64,000 nt of DNA from Lactiplantibacillus garii (GCF_003885105.1 NZ_QWZQ01000001.1:85176-149175), one strand, 5' to 3'; positions 56,845 through 63,941 are shown, numbered from the stretch's first letter. Notes: generated by a model from the letters alone, not told the origin. Program-made: numbers and translations.

Positions 56845-57981
56845 TTATTTCGTTGCTTTTTGGCCGTAACTATAAGTTGCGACTAAGTTTTGATTAGCAT
56901 CCAAGACGTTAATATCAGCGTCTTTCCCGGCTTCCAAGGAGCCTTTCTGGGTCAAACCGAATTCACGGGCTTGGTTTACGGAAGACATCTTAACGGCTTC
57001 CGCAATACCACAGCCGGTGAACTTTTGAACGTTCTTGAAGGCGTTAATATAAGTTAACACAGAGCCGGCTAAGTTACCAGCTTCAAGGCGGGCTTGGCCG
57101 TCCTTAACGATCACTTTTTGGCCACCTAACTCACTCACACCATCGGGTTCACCCTTGGCACGCATGGAGTCGGTAACTAATTCGATTCGGTCGGCACCCT
57201 TTTGTTCGTAAGCCAATTTGATCATGTCAGGCACGATGTGGAAACCATCACAGATCAATTCACAGTACATGTTATTTTCAAGCATGGCGTGACCCGTAAC
57301 CCCGGGTTCGCGGTGCTTAAATTCACGTTGAGCGTTGTATAAGTGGGTAACGTGAGTGGCTTTACTTGCTAATAATTGTTCACGAGTTGCGTTACTGTGA
57401 CCTACTGAAGGAACGATGCCGTTTTCAAGGCAATACTTTTCGAAGTCCCGCGAACCAGGATCTTCCGGTGCGTAAGTAATTAACTTAACCCGGCCGCCGG
57501 ATAACTTATTCCAGTTGTCCAGTAATTCCACGTTAGGATTCTTAATGTACTTTTCAGGTTGAGCACCCTTAAAAGTTGCTGAAATAAATGGGCCTTCCAA
57601 GTGAACCCCTTGGATCACTGGGTTTTCTTGGGCCGCCTTGTTGATTCCTTCCATCGAGTGATTCAAGTTTTCGTTGGATTGGGTCATGGTCGTACAGAAG
57701 TATGACGTAATCCCTTCACGGGCCACCATGTCATTGACCATTTCGTTAATTTCAGCTGGATTTCCATCCATTGAATCAAAACTATAACCACCATGGCTAT
57801 GAACATCAATAAAGCCCGGCACAATCGTCTTGCCACTCACAAATTCGATATCGTCGTCGGGTTGGGCAACGTATTCGTCCATTGGACCAACCGCTTCAAT
57901 TTCCTTACCAAAACGAATGTAGCCGTCATCGATCTTTTCCAGACCGGTATAGATGATGGCATGTTTTAACACTTTGCTCAT
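56845..57981 (-). CDS. nagA: N-acetylglucosamine-6-phosphate deacetylase
   Basis: The 378-residue amidohydrolase has the metal site IDVHSHGGYSFDSMDG (HxH), VHLEGPFIS, SVGHSNATREQL, HLYNAQREFKHR and ELVTDSMRAKG with the catalytic Asp. It converts GlcNAc-6-P to GlcN-6-P for glycolysis or wall synthesis. The ATG at 57981 follows AAGGAGG; the 29-residue ORF extension reads through the promoter. nagR follows 25 bp downstream. Confidence 0.95.
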   Translation of the reverse strand: MSKVLKHAIIYTGLEKIDDGYIRFGKEIEAVGPMDEYVAQPDDDIEFVSGKTIVPGFIDVHSHGGYSFDSMDGNPAEINEMVNDMVAREGITSYFCTTMTQSNENLNHSMEGINKAAQENPVIQGVHLEGPFISATFKGAQPEKYIKNPNVELLDNWNKLSGGRVKLITYAPEDPGSRDFEKYCLENGIVPSVGHSNATREQLLASKATHVTHLYNAQREFKHREPGVTGHAMLENNMYCELICDGFHIVPDMIKLAYEQKGADRIELVTDSMRAKGEPDGVSELGGQKVIVKDGQARLEAGNLAGSVLTYINAFKNVQKFTGCGIAEAVKMSSVNQAREFGLTQKGSLEAGKDADINVLDANQNLVATYSYGQKATK

Positions 57982-58011
57982 GAACAATTCCTCCTTGGAT
58001 TTACTGATTAT

Positions 58012-58049
58012 ATTATAATCGGTATAGACCAAACTTGCAACCGCTAGCA
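58012..58049 (-). promoter_or_regulatory. nagA promoter with dre-like operator and cre-like site
   Basis: On the minus strand TTGCAA (58035-58040), a 17-bp spacer and TATAAT (58012-58017) form the promoter. The spacer contains GGTCTATACC (58021-58030), resembling the dre half-sites of NagR/YvoA. TGCAACCGCTAGCA (58036-58049, plus strand) matches 12 of 14 cre positions over the -35. Confidence 0.65.
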
Positions 58050-58060
58050 CCAAGTAATTT

Positions 58061-58852
58061 TTATTCACCTAATTCTTTTGCAATCGTTGCGTCAATCCCC
58101 TTGACTACCGAAGTCATGAAACCAGCTTCTTCCATTGCCAGCAAGCCGGCCACCGTGGTCCCACCCGGAGAAGACACCTGGTCGATCAGGTCAAACGGAA
58201 TTTTATCTGACTTCAAGACCATTTCGGCACTGCCCAACGTCGCCTGAGCCGCAATTTTAGTCGCAGCAGCTTTGCTTAAGCCGTGTTTAACGCCGGCCCG
58301 CGCCATGGCATCGATGAAAAAGTACACGTAAGCCGGTGAGCTCCCGGCTAGCGCGGAGAAGGTGCTAAAATCTTTTTCGGCGACTTCGCTAGTGGCACCA
58401 ATGGCGTCAAATAGTTTCTGTCCGGCCGCGTACTGTTCAGCGGTTAAAGCGGCGTTGCCAATTAGAGCGGTCATCCCGGCGCCAATTGCGACATTCACGT
58501 TCGGCATGATTCGTAGTACCGGTACATTTGGAACTACCGTCGCGTAGTCGGCTAAGTTTAAGCCGGAGACCATTGTAATAACCCACTTGCCCGTCGTTAA
58601 CGCAGCTTGGACTTCCTTCAATGCGTCTAAGGCAATGTTGGGCTTAACGGCCAAAACAACCACGTCAGCAGCCTTAGCCACCGCTAAGTTGGAGTCTACT
58701 GCGTTTAACCCGTTTTGTTTTGCGTAGGGCTCGTAACTGGCCTTGTGCGCACTGTGAATATAGATGTCCTTCGGGGAAACGGCGGCTACTTTTAACCAAC
58801 CATCGATGATGGCCCGCCCCATGTTACCGGCGCCAATAAATCCAATTTTCAT
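58061..58852 (-). CDS. proC: Pyrroline-5-carboxylate reductase
   Basis: The 263-residue product has the N-terminal NAD(P) motif KIGFIGAGNMGRAII, VLAVKPN, and the C-terminal signature STFSALAGSSPAYVYFFIDA followed by VSSPGGTTVAGLLAMEEAG. It makes proline from pyrroline-5-carboxylate. The ATG at 58852 follows AAGGAG. It is not obviously in an operon with nagA; an 80-bp gap with a promoter lies between them. Confidence 0.95.
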   Translation of the reverse strand: MKIGFIGAGNMGRAIIDGWLKVAAVSPKDIYIHSAHKASYEPYAKQNGLNAVDSNLAVAKAADVVVLAVKPNIALDALKEVQAALTTGKWVITMVSGLNLADYATVVPNVPVLRIMPNVNVAIGAGMTALIGNAALTAEQYAAGQKLFDAIGATSEVAEKDFSTFSALAGSSPAYVYFFIDAMARAGVKHGLSKAAATKIAAQATLGSAEMVLKSDKIPFDLIDQVSSPGGTTVAGLLAMEEAGFMTSVVKGIDATIAKELGE

Positions 58853-59056
58853 AAGCAATTGCTCCTTTAAAATTTACAGTTAAATTTGTACCACTTCTAA
58901 TTTACACTATCCTAGTCCGAAAACGAACTCAACTCCAAACTTTAAACCGGACATAATTTATCTGTTTTTTCCGTTTTCGTTAATCAAACCACCCGATTTT
59001 CTTCATACTTAGCAGTTATAATTAAACTAACACATCCTAACAGAAAGGTTGGTTTA

Positions 59057-59206
59057 ATGATGAAAAAGCTGAAGGAAAAATTAGTCATTGCCGTTGTGGG
59101 ACTCGCCATCATCGGCAGCTTAAATTGGAGTGGTAACTTTTTACAAGACCACCCTAACGTTCTAGTGGAACAAACGAAGCCAACGACCACGCGTGTCAAC
59201 AGCTAG
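59057..59206 (+). CDS. Small single-pass membrane peptide (49 residues)
   Basis: This short ORF runs from an ATG-ATG pair to TAG, with a GAAAGG site upstream and TATAAT at 59017-59022. The peptide has a basic start (MMKKLKEK), a hydrophobic helix (LVIAVVGLAIIGSL), then a polar tail. It could be a small membrane regulator or a signal-anchored peptide. No family is recognised. Confidence 0.6.
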   Translation: MMKKLKEKLVIAVVGLAIIGSLNWSGNFLQDHPNVLVEQTKPTTTRVNS

Positions 59207-59496
59207 GCGTTGTTAACGTTGAATATTGCCACACTATAAATTAATTAAATAATATTAAGTGGTTACCGCAAACATCCATTTTAAACTTCCAGCACAAATG
59301 AACGCTTTAGGACCATTATCTATCACCATTAATCATCTAAATCACTAAAATAACTTTAATTATATAGTTATATGCACAATGCTCAACAGCGTTGACAATG
59401 TCTACCGGTACGCTTACCCTTACATACTAATAACGACCCGTTCCAACAGCGTTGCATCCGAACACGGCTGTCTAAAAACAATTAAGGAGATTTTTT
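59207..59496. other. Non-coding stretch upstream of pnuC with a spaced palindrome pair
   Basis: I see no gene in these 290 bp. CAACAGCGTTG occurs twice, at 59384-59394 and 59444-59454, exactly 60 bp apart. A riboswitch or NAD-responsive operator would fit the downstream pnuC, but neither is recognised. Confidence 0.4.
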
Positions 59497-60318
59497 ATGA
59501 TGAATAATAGTGCCAAACAGGATTCCAACGTCACAACGCAACAACTCGTGACTAACTTTAAAACCGATTTACGCGGTTTACCAGCTGCCACCAAGGCAGT
59601 TTTTAACGTCAAACGGAACGTGACCGAGTTACGCACACTCCAACCCGCAACTAAATTGATGATGAGTTTAATGTTACTCGCTAACATCGTGGGTTTTGTG
59701 CTGGGACGCGACTTCAGTGTTAACGGCTGGATTGGCCTCATTACCGGTCTTGCCGTTGTTTTAAACCTGATTCTCGTAGATCAAGGCCGGCTAACCAATT
59801 ACAGCTGGGGCATCTTGGGTTGCGCCGTGTGGCTGATTATCGCCATCAATAATCGTCTAATTGGCGACATTGCTTCACAAACCTTTTACTTAATCATGCA
59901 ATTCGTTGGCATCGCCGTGTGGCACCGAAAAATCAACGAACAATCCGACACTCACGAACTGGCTTCTCGTAGTTTTAGTAAACTAAGCGGTGTTTGTTGG
60001 CTGATTACCACCATTATTATTTATTTGATCGTGCTATATTTCAGTAAACGTTTAAACGGGACTCAGATTTATTTAGACGCAACTTTGTTGCCACTGGGTA
60101 TCGTTGGAATGGTACTGATGGTCTATGGCTACCGCTCTCAATGGTACGCTTGGATCGCGCTAGACGTCATTAACGTCATTATTTGGTTTAACCAGCTGAA
60201 AGGCTTCAGTCCGGCTTCCGCTTCGATGTTTGCCCTTCAACTAGTCATGCTAGCAAACGGGCTCTATGGCGCCTATTTGTGGTTCTACGGACAATCTCGG
60301 GCTAGTACAAGTAACTAA
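59497..60318 (+). CDS. pnuC: PnuC-family nicotinamide riboside transporter
   Basis: The 273-residue protein has seven to eight membrane segments after a polar N terminus (1-45). It shows the PnuC C-terminal signature YRSQWYAWIALDVINVIIWF, with Trp, Tyr and Asp ligand positions. It takes up nicotinamide riboside by facilitated diffusion coupled to phosphorylation. It complements the pncB-nadE route in this window. AAGGAG precedes the ATG, and a terminator follows at 60373-60403. Confidence 0.9.
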   Translation: MMNNSAKQDSNVTTQQLVTNFKTDLRGLPAATKAVFNVKRNVTELRTLQPATKLMMSLMLLANIVGFVLGRDFSVNGWIGLITGLAVVLNLILVDQGRLTNYSWGILGCAVWLIIAINNRLIGDIASQTFYLIMQFVGIAVWHRKINEQSDTHELASRSFSKLSGVCWLITTIIIYLIVLYFSKRLNGTQIYLDATLLPLGIVGMVLMVYGYRSQWYAWIALDVINVIIWFNQLKGFSPASASMFALQLVMLANGLYGAYLWFYGQSRASTSN

Positions 60319-60372
60319 GTCCACTTTGTGATCAGTCGACTGGAACGGGTCGCTAGTTCCACGTCATTTTCA

Positions 60373-60403
60373 CCCCACCGCGTTTCTGTCGGTGGGGATT
60401 TTT
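60373..60403 (+). terminator. Terminator of pnuC
   Basis: CCCCACCG pairs with CGGTGGGG, followed by TTTTTT. Confidence 0.85.
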
Positions 60404-60448
60404 TGTCGACTAGTCATACAGTTTTGGTCAAACAATTTGGATTTTTAT

Positions 60449-60484
60449 GCACAAAAAAACAATCATCATTCCTGATGATTGTTA
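60449..60484 (-). terminator. Terminator of the disrupted tRNA-Gln locus
   Basis: AACAATCATCA pairs with TGATGATTGTT around TTCC. On the minus strand a T-run follows. It lies just 3' of the tRNA remnant, as expected for the original tRNA gene's terminator. Confidence 0.7.
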
Positions 60485-60500
60485 ACCGCTTTGGTAGTTA

Positions 60501-60526
60501 TTGGGCTAGCTGGGTTCGAACCAGCC
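60501..60526 (-). repeat. Attachment-site remnant: 3' end of tRNA-Gln
   Basis: On the minus strand this reads the T arm (GCTGG-TTCGAAC-CCAGC) and acceptor 3' strand TAGCCCA, the ending typical of Firmicutes tRNA-Gln(TTG). The matching 5' half (TGGGCTA...) is absent, so this is a duplicated 3' end left by site-specific integration. Confidence 0.75.
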
Positions 60527-61028
60527 TTGAATTAGAACGCCGGTATATCAACGCTGACGGCCTATATTAACGTTTAAAATATGTTTGTGGTGCACTTTTT
60601 GGTGCATTTCATTCTAAAAACACATAATTTCATACAAATAAACGTGCTGGCGGGCACTACATAAGTCTTTTAAAGGGATGCATCTTTAAGCATCCACTAT
60701 TACCACAGCATACAACCTAATGGCGTTAAAGTAATCATCTATTTATCATATTTATACATTTTAGTCAGATATAACAAACGTAACTATGTTTACAGTTGTA
60801 TTAATCACTCCGCAAAACACTTGGTAAGTTCCTTCTATATTAATGCCTTTTTATAGCCTGCCATATCTGCCCTATTGTCCGTTCCCACTTGTGGGCACGG
60901 TGTAATACTACATTAGCGGATGGCTTTTCTATTTGCCTAGATCATTCTTAAAAGCGTTGCTATATATGGCTAAAATCATTTTTCACTTGTGGTAACTAGA
61001 TAAATTAGATTTTGCCTTATATAGCTGT
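60527..61028. other. Non-coding element DNA next to the attachment site
   Basis: No convincing gene is present. Two GGTGCA(C/T) motifs 12 bp apart (60589-60607) resemble the GTGCAC repeats at 62321-62490. GGATGC/GCATCC (near 60676-60696) forms a short hairpin. Confidence 0.5.
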
Positions 61029-61108
61029 TATAATGTATTTGCGATAAAGATTGAAACAGTGTACACACCAATACCCCCAACTACAGCCATAGTTGAGGGT
61101 ATTTTTTT
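61029..61108 (+). ncRNA. Antisense antitoxin RNA (RNA II-like) of the Fst-type locus
   Basis: TATAAT (61029-61034) begins a transcript of about 68 nt that starts near 61041 and ends at a strong terminator (ATACCCCCAACTA/TAGTTGAGGGTAT plus seven Ts, 61071-61108). Its 5' segment (61041-61069) is a near-copy of 61205-61234, the complement of the toxin's ribosome-binding site and start. It can therefore pair with the toxin mRNA, as RNA II does in the pAD1 par locus. Confidence 0.75.
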
Positions 61109-61152
61109 ACGCTTATGTACTAAACGGGTGGGTTAGAGTGTTGCCTGTGATA

Positions 61153-61224
61153 CTACTTGTGACGTCTACGGTCTAACCAGTCCGTAAACAGGGCTACAAG
61201 CGGTGCGATAAAAGCTTGAAACAA
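61153..61224 (-). CDS. Fst/Ldr-family type I toxin (23 residues)
   Basis: The short ORF starts at TTG (61224), 7 nt after GGAGGT, and stops at TAG. The peptide has the Fst family pattern: a hydrophobic membrane helix with a central proline (FIAPLVALF), then DWLDRRR and a charged tail. The toxin mRNA runs leftward to the shared terminator at 61071-61108. Its 5' leader CCTCCAC can pair with the ribosome-binding site region, masking translation. Such peptides damage the membrane when unrepressed. It is below normal ORF cut-offs. Confidence 0.8.
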   Translation of the reverse strand: MFQAFIAPLVALFTDWLDRRRHK

Positions 61225-61277
61225 TGTACTCACCTCCCCACCGTTGCGGGTGTAGTGGAGGCAACTTCTATATTATC

Positions 61278-61312
61278 CAGTGTTCAAGGATCAATTACAA
61301 TAGCAAGTCCGC
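61278..61312 (-). promoter_or_regulatory. Toxin promoter
   Basis: On the minus strand TTGTAA, a 17-bp spacer and GATAAT lie upstream of the toxin leader. The inferred start gives a 5' untranslated region of about 45 nt. Coordinates are approximate. Confidence 0.55.
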
Positions 61313-61576
61313 TGTGAGCATCCGTATTTTCCTTTTTTTAGGGACTACAGAATCTACAGATAGCATCCCAGCAAATTGCCTTACGAATCGGAGCGCTCCC
61401 TTTCGTGAATCGTAACGCTCCGATTGAAATAATCACATTTAATAGTAACGTTATGGCATTGCCAAGGCTTACGAATGGCGGTGCTACAGCATTGCTAACA
61501 ATAATCTGTGTTGAGTTGTGTTATGTTTGAATCCGTGTTGTTTTGAAATGGATCCGTGTTTGTTTTGTAACGGCCT
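61313..61576. other. Non-coding stretch with inverted and direct repeats
   Basis: AATCGGAGCG (61386-61395) pairs with CGCTCCGATT (61416-61425). Two copies of ATCCGTGTT followed by GTTTTG occur at about 61531-61570. No gene is seen. Confidence 0.5.
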
Positions 61577-61903
61577 TTAATATAACTCATTAGCTAGCCG
61601 CCACCACTCCCGCACTGCTTGTTTTCGTAGCGTGCAATAATAACCGGCACTCACATTTAATTTAGCTTGTGCTAGCTTACGCCCGCCACCCGGTATTATG
61701 TATTCATCCCGGATCAGTTCTGCTAGTTTAGGGTTAGCAATCGCATCTACTGCCCCAGTAACTTGCTTACACCACACTTCCAGTCGCTTAATCCGTTCAG
61801 ACTTTCCCACATTCAACGAATCGTTAAACGGCATTCCCGTTATTTTATGGTACAAACGGTAGTGCTGTAAGTATTCCCGCGCTTCTTTATACCACTGTTC
61901 CAA
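61577..61903 (-). CDS. ArpU-like phage late-gene transcriptional regulator
   Basis: From the TTG at 61903 (6 nt after GAGGTG) the product is 108 residues. It has the ArpU-like pattern: a YxxxREYLQHYRLYHKITGMPF opening, KSERIKRLE, LAELIRDEYI and a C-terminal helix-turn-helix with LNVSAGYYCTLRKQAVREWW. In phages these proteins control packaging or late genes. Here it sits at the far end of the element, near the attachment site. A leader terminator precedes it. Confidence 0.72.
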   Translation of the reverse strand: MEQWYKEAREYLQHYRLYHKITGMPFNDSLNVGKSERIKRLEVWCKQVTGAVDAIANPKLAELIRDEYIIPGGGRKLAQAKLNVSAGYYCTLRKQAVREWWRLANELY

Positions 61904-61921
61904 GTTAGCCACCTCAATATA

Positions 61922-62011
61922 CAAAAAGAGAACGCTAGCCACCCCGCAAACGCTCTCTAATGTGTCACCGTCACTGGCAACGCTACAATTACTCTCAACA
62001 AGGCTATTATA
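61922..62011 (-). promoter_or_regulatory. Promoter and leader attenuator of the ArpU-like gene
   Basis: On the minus strand an extended -10 TGGTATAAT (62006-62014) would start RNA near 61999. Before the gene, AGAGAGCG (61951-61958) pairs with CGTTCTCT (61927-61934) and is followed by TTTTT. The terminator therefore lies between promoter and coding start. Confidence 0.55.
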
Positions 62012-62160
62012 CCACGGGCTATACTACAACAAACTGCGCGAACTACTGTATGCACTATTTGCACGCAACCAGGTACCCCAACTAGTAGCCCAACAACTAC
62101 TTAAGCAGTGACAAAATTAAAAAACATTCCTACATTTTCCAACATTTAGTTTATCCGTTT

Positions 62161-62310
62161 TCTCGGAAATACCTGTCCTTATCCTCTTTAGGGTGTCCGA
62201 TTTGTCCGGTTTATTCAAAAAACACAGGTTTTAACAGGTTCTTACTTAAATAGTTTCAGGTTTTTGCAGGTAGTTCTAAAATTGATATGAGGTTTTATGA
62301 GGTAGTATTT
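62161..62310. repeat. 32-bp-period array of paired AGGT/GTCC motifs
   Basis: Paired hexamers 10 bp apart recur every 32 bp: GTGTCC/TTGTCC at 62193 and 62203, CAGGTT/CAGGTT at 62225 and 62235, CAGGTT/CAGGTA at 62257 and 62267, and GAGGTT/GAGGTA at 62289 and 62299. The helical-turn spacing suggests a bound protein array. No ORF covers the region. Confidence 0.65.
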
Positions 62311-62320
62311 TGTATTTAAA

Positions 62321-62490
62321 GTGCACCCTTTTATGACTTAGGCGCATCCCTTTTTATTCAGCAAAATACTGATATACCACTGTTTAAGGCTGTGCACCCT
62401 AGTGTTTGTTTCGTAAATTCGCTCTAACTAGGGGTGCACCCTAACATCTCGCATAAACGTTGCTATATCAAGCATTTCAGCAAGTGCACC
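62321..62490. repeat. GTGCACC repeat array (about 92-bp units)
   Basis: GTGCACCC or close variants occur at 62321, 62342 (GCGCATCC), 62392, 62434 and 62484. Sites alternate 50 and 42 bp apart, and a second conserved block AGTGTT..GTTTCGTA recurs at 62401 and 62493. The layout is a degenerate tandem duplication of about 92 bp. Confidence 0.65.
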
Positions 62491-62545
62491 AAAGTGTTGT
62501 TTCGTATTTTCTTTCTATATCAGTAAGGCACCTCAGCCGGGATGC

Positions 62546-62581
62546 AAAAAGGCCGTCACTTACTAACTTGTGACGGTCTTT
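62546..62581 (-). terminator. Terminator after the winged-helix-like gene
   Basis: AAAGACCGTCAC pairs with GTGACGGCCTTT, with TTTTT following on the minus strand. Confidence 0.8.
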
Positions 62582-62609
62582 GCTTAACATTTACTAACAT
62601 TTTCCGTAT

Positions 62610-62981
62610 TTAGGCACCCTGATTACGTTGAACATTGTCCGTTAATCGTTCAATATCCGGCTTTAAGGCCAGTTCCCAGCCATTTAAATCAGCTCGCTCA
62701 ATAGCCCTGATACGGGCGTTCATAGTAGCGACTTGGCTCTTAAACGCTGAAATACCAATATTACGTTCATCTTCATTGGTAGCAATAAACATACCGGTGT
62801 TAATACCGTTCCGGTTCGCTACAATTGGTACCCCATGATCATTGATCAAGATACTAACCGCTTGGCGAACGTCCCGTACTCCTAACTGAGTAACTTTACA
62901 AATATTAGCCGTAGTCATTGGATAACCGGCGCCCCGTGGTAAGATACTCAATACTTTAAATTCATTCATTGATAACGGCAT
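62610..62981 (-). CDS. Winged-helix-like DNA-binding protein of the element
   Basis: The 123-residue product starts at an ATG 7 nt after GGGAG. The first 70 residues look like a winged helix (MNEFKVLSILPRGAGYPMTTANICKV, QLGVRDVRQAVSILINDHG, then a wing VPIVANRNG). The C-terminal half is helical. Similar small proteins occur in Lactobacillus phages and islands without defined roles. It could bind one of the nearby repeat arrays; that is inference. Confidence 0.65.
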   Translation of the reverse strand: MPLSMNEFKVLSILPRGAGYPMTTANICKVTQLGVRDVRQAVSILINDHGVPIVANRNGINTGMFIATNEDERNIGISAFKSQVATMNARIRAIERADLNGWELALKPDIERLTDNVQRNQGA

Positions 62982-63076
62982 TCCGTCACTCCCATTCTTA
63001 TTCAGTCATTCAATAAATACTTTTCACCAAAAATGGCGTAAAGTCTGCAACTCATGGTCCGATAATTAGTTAGCTA

Positions 63077-63475
63077 TTATTTACTCGCTATATTGAACTC
63101 CTGATCAATGATCCTTTTCACTGAACGTTCCCTAATATTGAACCACCAATTAGTGTATTCTAAGCCGTCTGCTTTAAAGCCAGCTAATAGCATGGCTCCT
63201 TTAAAGGCTCCATTATCAACATAAAATCCAGTATGGCCAAAAATATGTTTTAGTCCGTAACTGGTACGTCCCTTATAAATACGCTGCCGCTTTTCCAATC
63301 TTTTGCACCATGCCAATAATTCGGTTTGCTGTTCATCCGTCAACAGCCAAAACGCATTAGGTGAATCATATTTATCAAAATCCGGTCGGCTACGCTCGGT
63401 ATTTCCGTATAAAGAATCAATTGGCATTGGTAACTTTTTGCCGTAACACTTTATCTCTAAATCAATCTTTTTCAT
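63077..63475 (-). CDS. Hypothetical element protein
   Basis: From the ATG at 63475 (after AAGGAAG) the product is 132 residues. It is soluble, rich in Lys, Trp and Tyr, with LEIKCYGKKLPMPIDSLYG at the start and YTNWWFNIRERSVKRIIDQEF at the end. I do not recognise a family. It lies directly downstream of the GGTACC array, whose promoter region probably drives it. Confidence 0.65.
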   Translation of the reverse strand: MKKIDLEIKCYGKKLPMPIDSLYGNTERSRPDFDKYDSPNAFWLLTDEQQTELLAWCKRLEKRQRIYKGRTSYGLKHIFGHTGFYVDNGAFKGAMLLAGFKADGLEYTNWWFNIRERSVKRIIDQEFNIASK

Positions 63476-63519
63476 GATATATCTTCCTTTTACTACTACT
63501 CTCCAAAATGAAGTTAGGT

Positions 63520-63910
63520 TCAAAAGTGGTACCGATTAACAAAAACACACGCTCCGGCCTTACGTACCAAAGGATTAAGGCGGTACCACTTTCATTTTTC
63601 AAAGTGGTACCACTAATTTTAAATACAGTATTCTATCCCTTGTGTCCCAAGGCTTTAAGGCGGTACCACTTTTGAAAGTTAAAAGTGGTACCAAGTAGTA
63701 CCGAAACTGGTACCTTTTGGCAGCGGTACTACTTTTTCCTAATTTGGTACCACTTTACTATTTCAAAAGTGGTACCGCTCTAACGCCAGCCATATCAATG
63801 GTTACAGACGTTTTTTTAAAAAAGTGGTACCACTTTCGTTTTTTAAAGTAGTACCGCCTCCATCCCCGTCATAGCAACAATTACAGTAATTTATTTCAGT
63901 TTGGTACCAC
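63520..63910. repeat. GGTACC palindrome array (about 80-bp repeat units)
   Basis: GGTACC-centred sites, best form AAAGTGGTACCACTTT (a perfect 16-bp palindrome), start at 63528, 63582, 63606, 63662, 63687, 63709, 63746, 63771, 63826 and 63903. One-base variants are at 63697, 63725 and 63850. Most are in facing pairs 24-25 bp apart, and pairs repeat about every 80 bp. Spacers are also related to each other in pairs. No ORF covers the array. Confidence 0.85.
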
Positions 63911-63941
63911 TTTTAACCTCAATTTCATTTTGGGAACTATA

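Noticed and set aside
60328..60570. An 80-residue rightward ORF after pnuC
   Set aside because: It runs through the pnuC terminator, the tRNA terminator and the tRNA-Gln remnant, has no ribosome-binding site and no recognisable protein pattern.
60504..60580. A complete tRNA gene at the element boundary
   Set aside because: The T arm and acceptor 3' strand are good, but no complementary acceptor 5' strand, D arm or anticodon arm can be folded from the adjoining sequence.
61224..61415. A 63-residue rightward ORF overlapping the toxin start
   Set aside because: It is antisense to the toxin leader and promoter and lacks a ribosome-binding site. The minus-strand toxin explains the region better.
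63520..63910. Reading the GGTACC array as a CRISPR array
   Set aside because: The repeats are short palindromes with two alternating spacings, and the spacers are related to each other rather than unique. No cas gene is present in the window.
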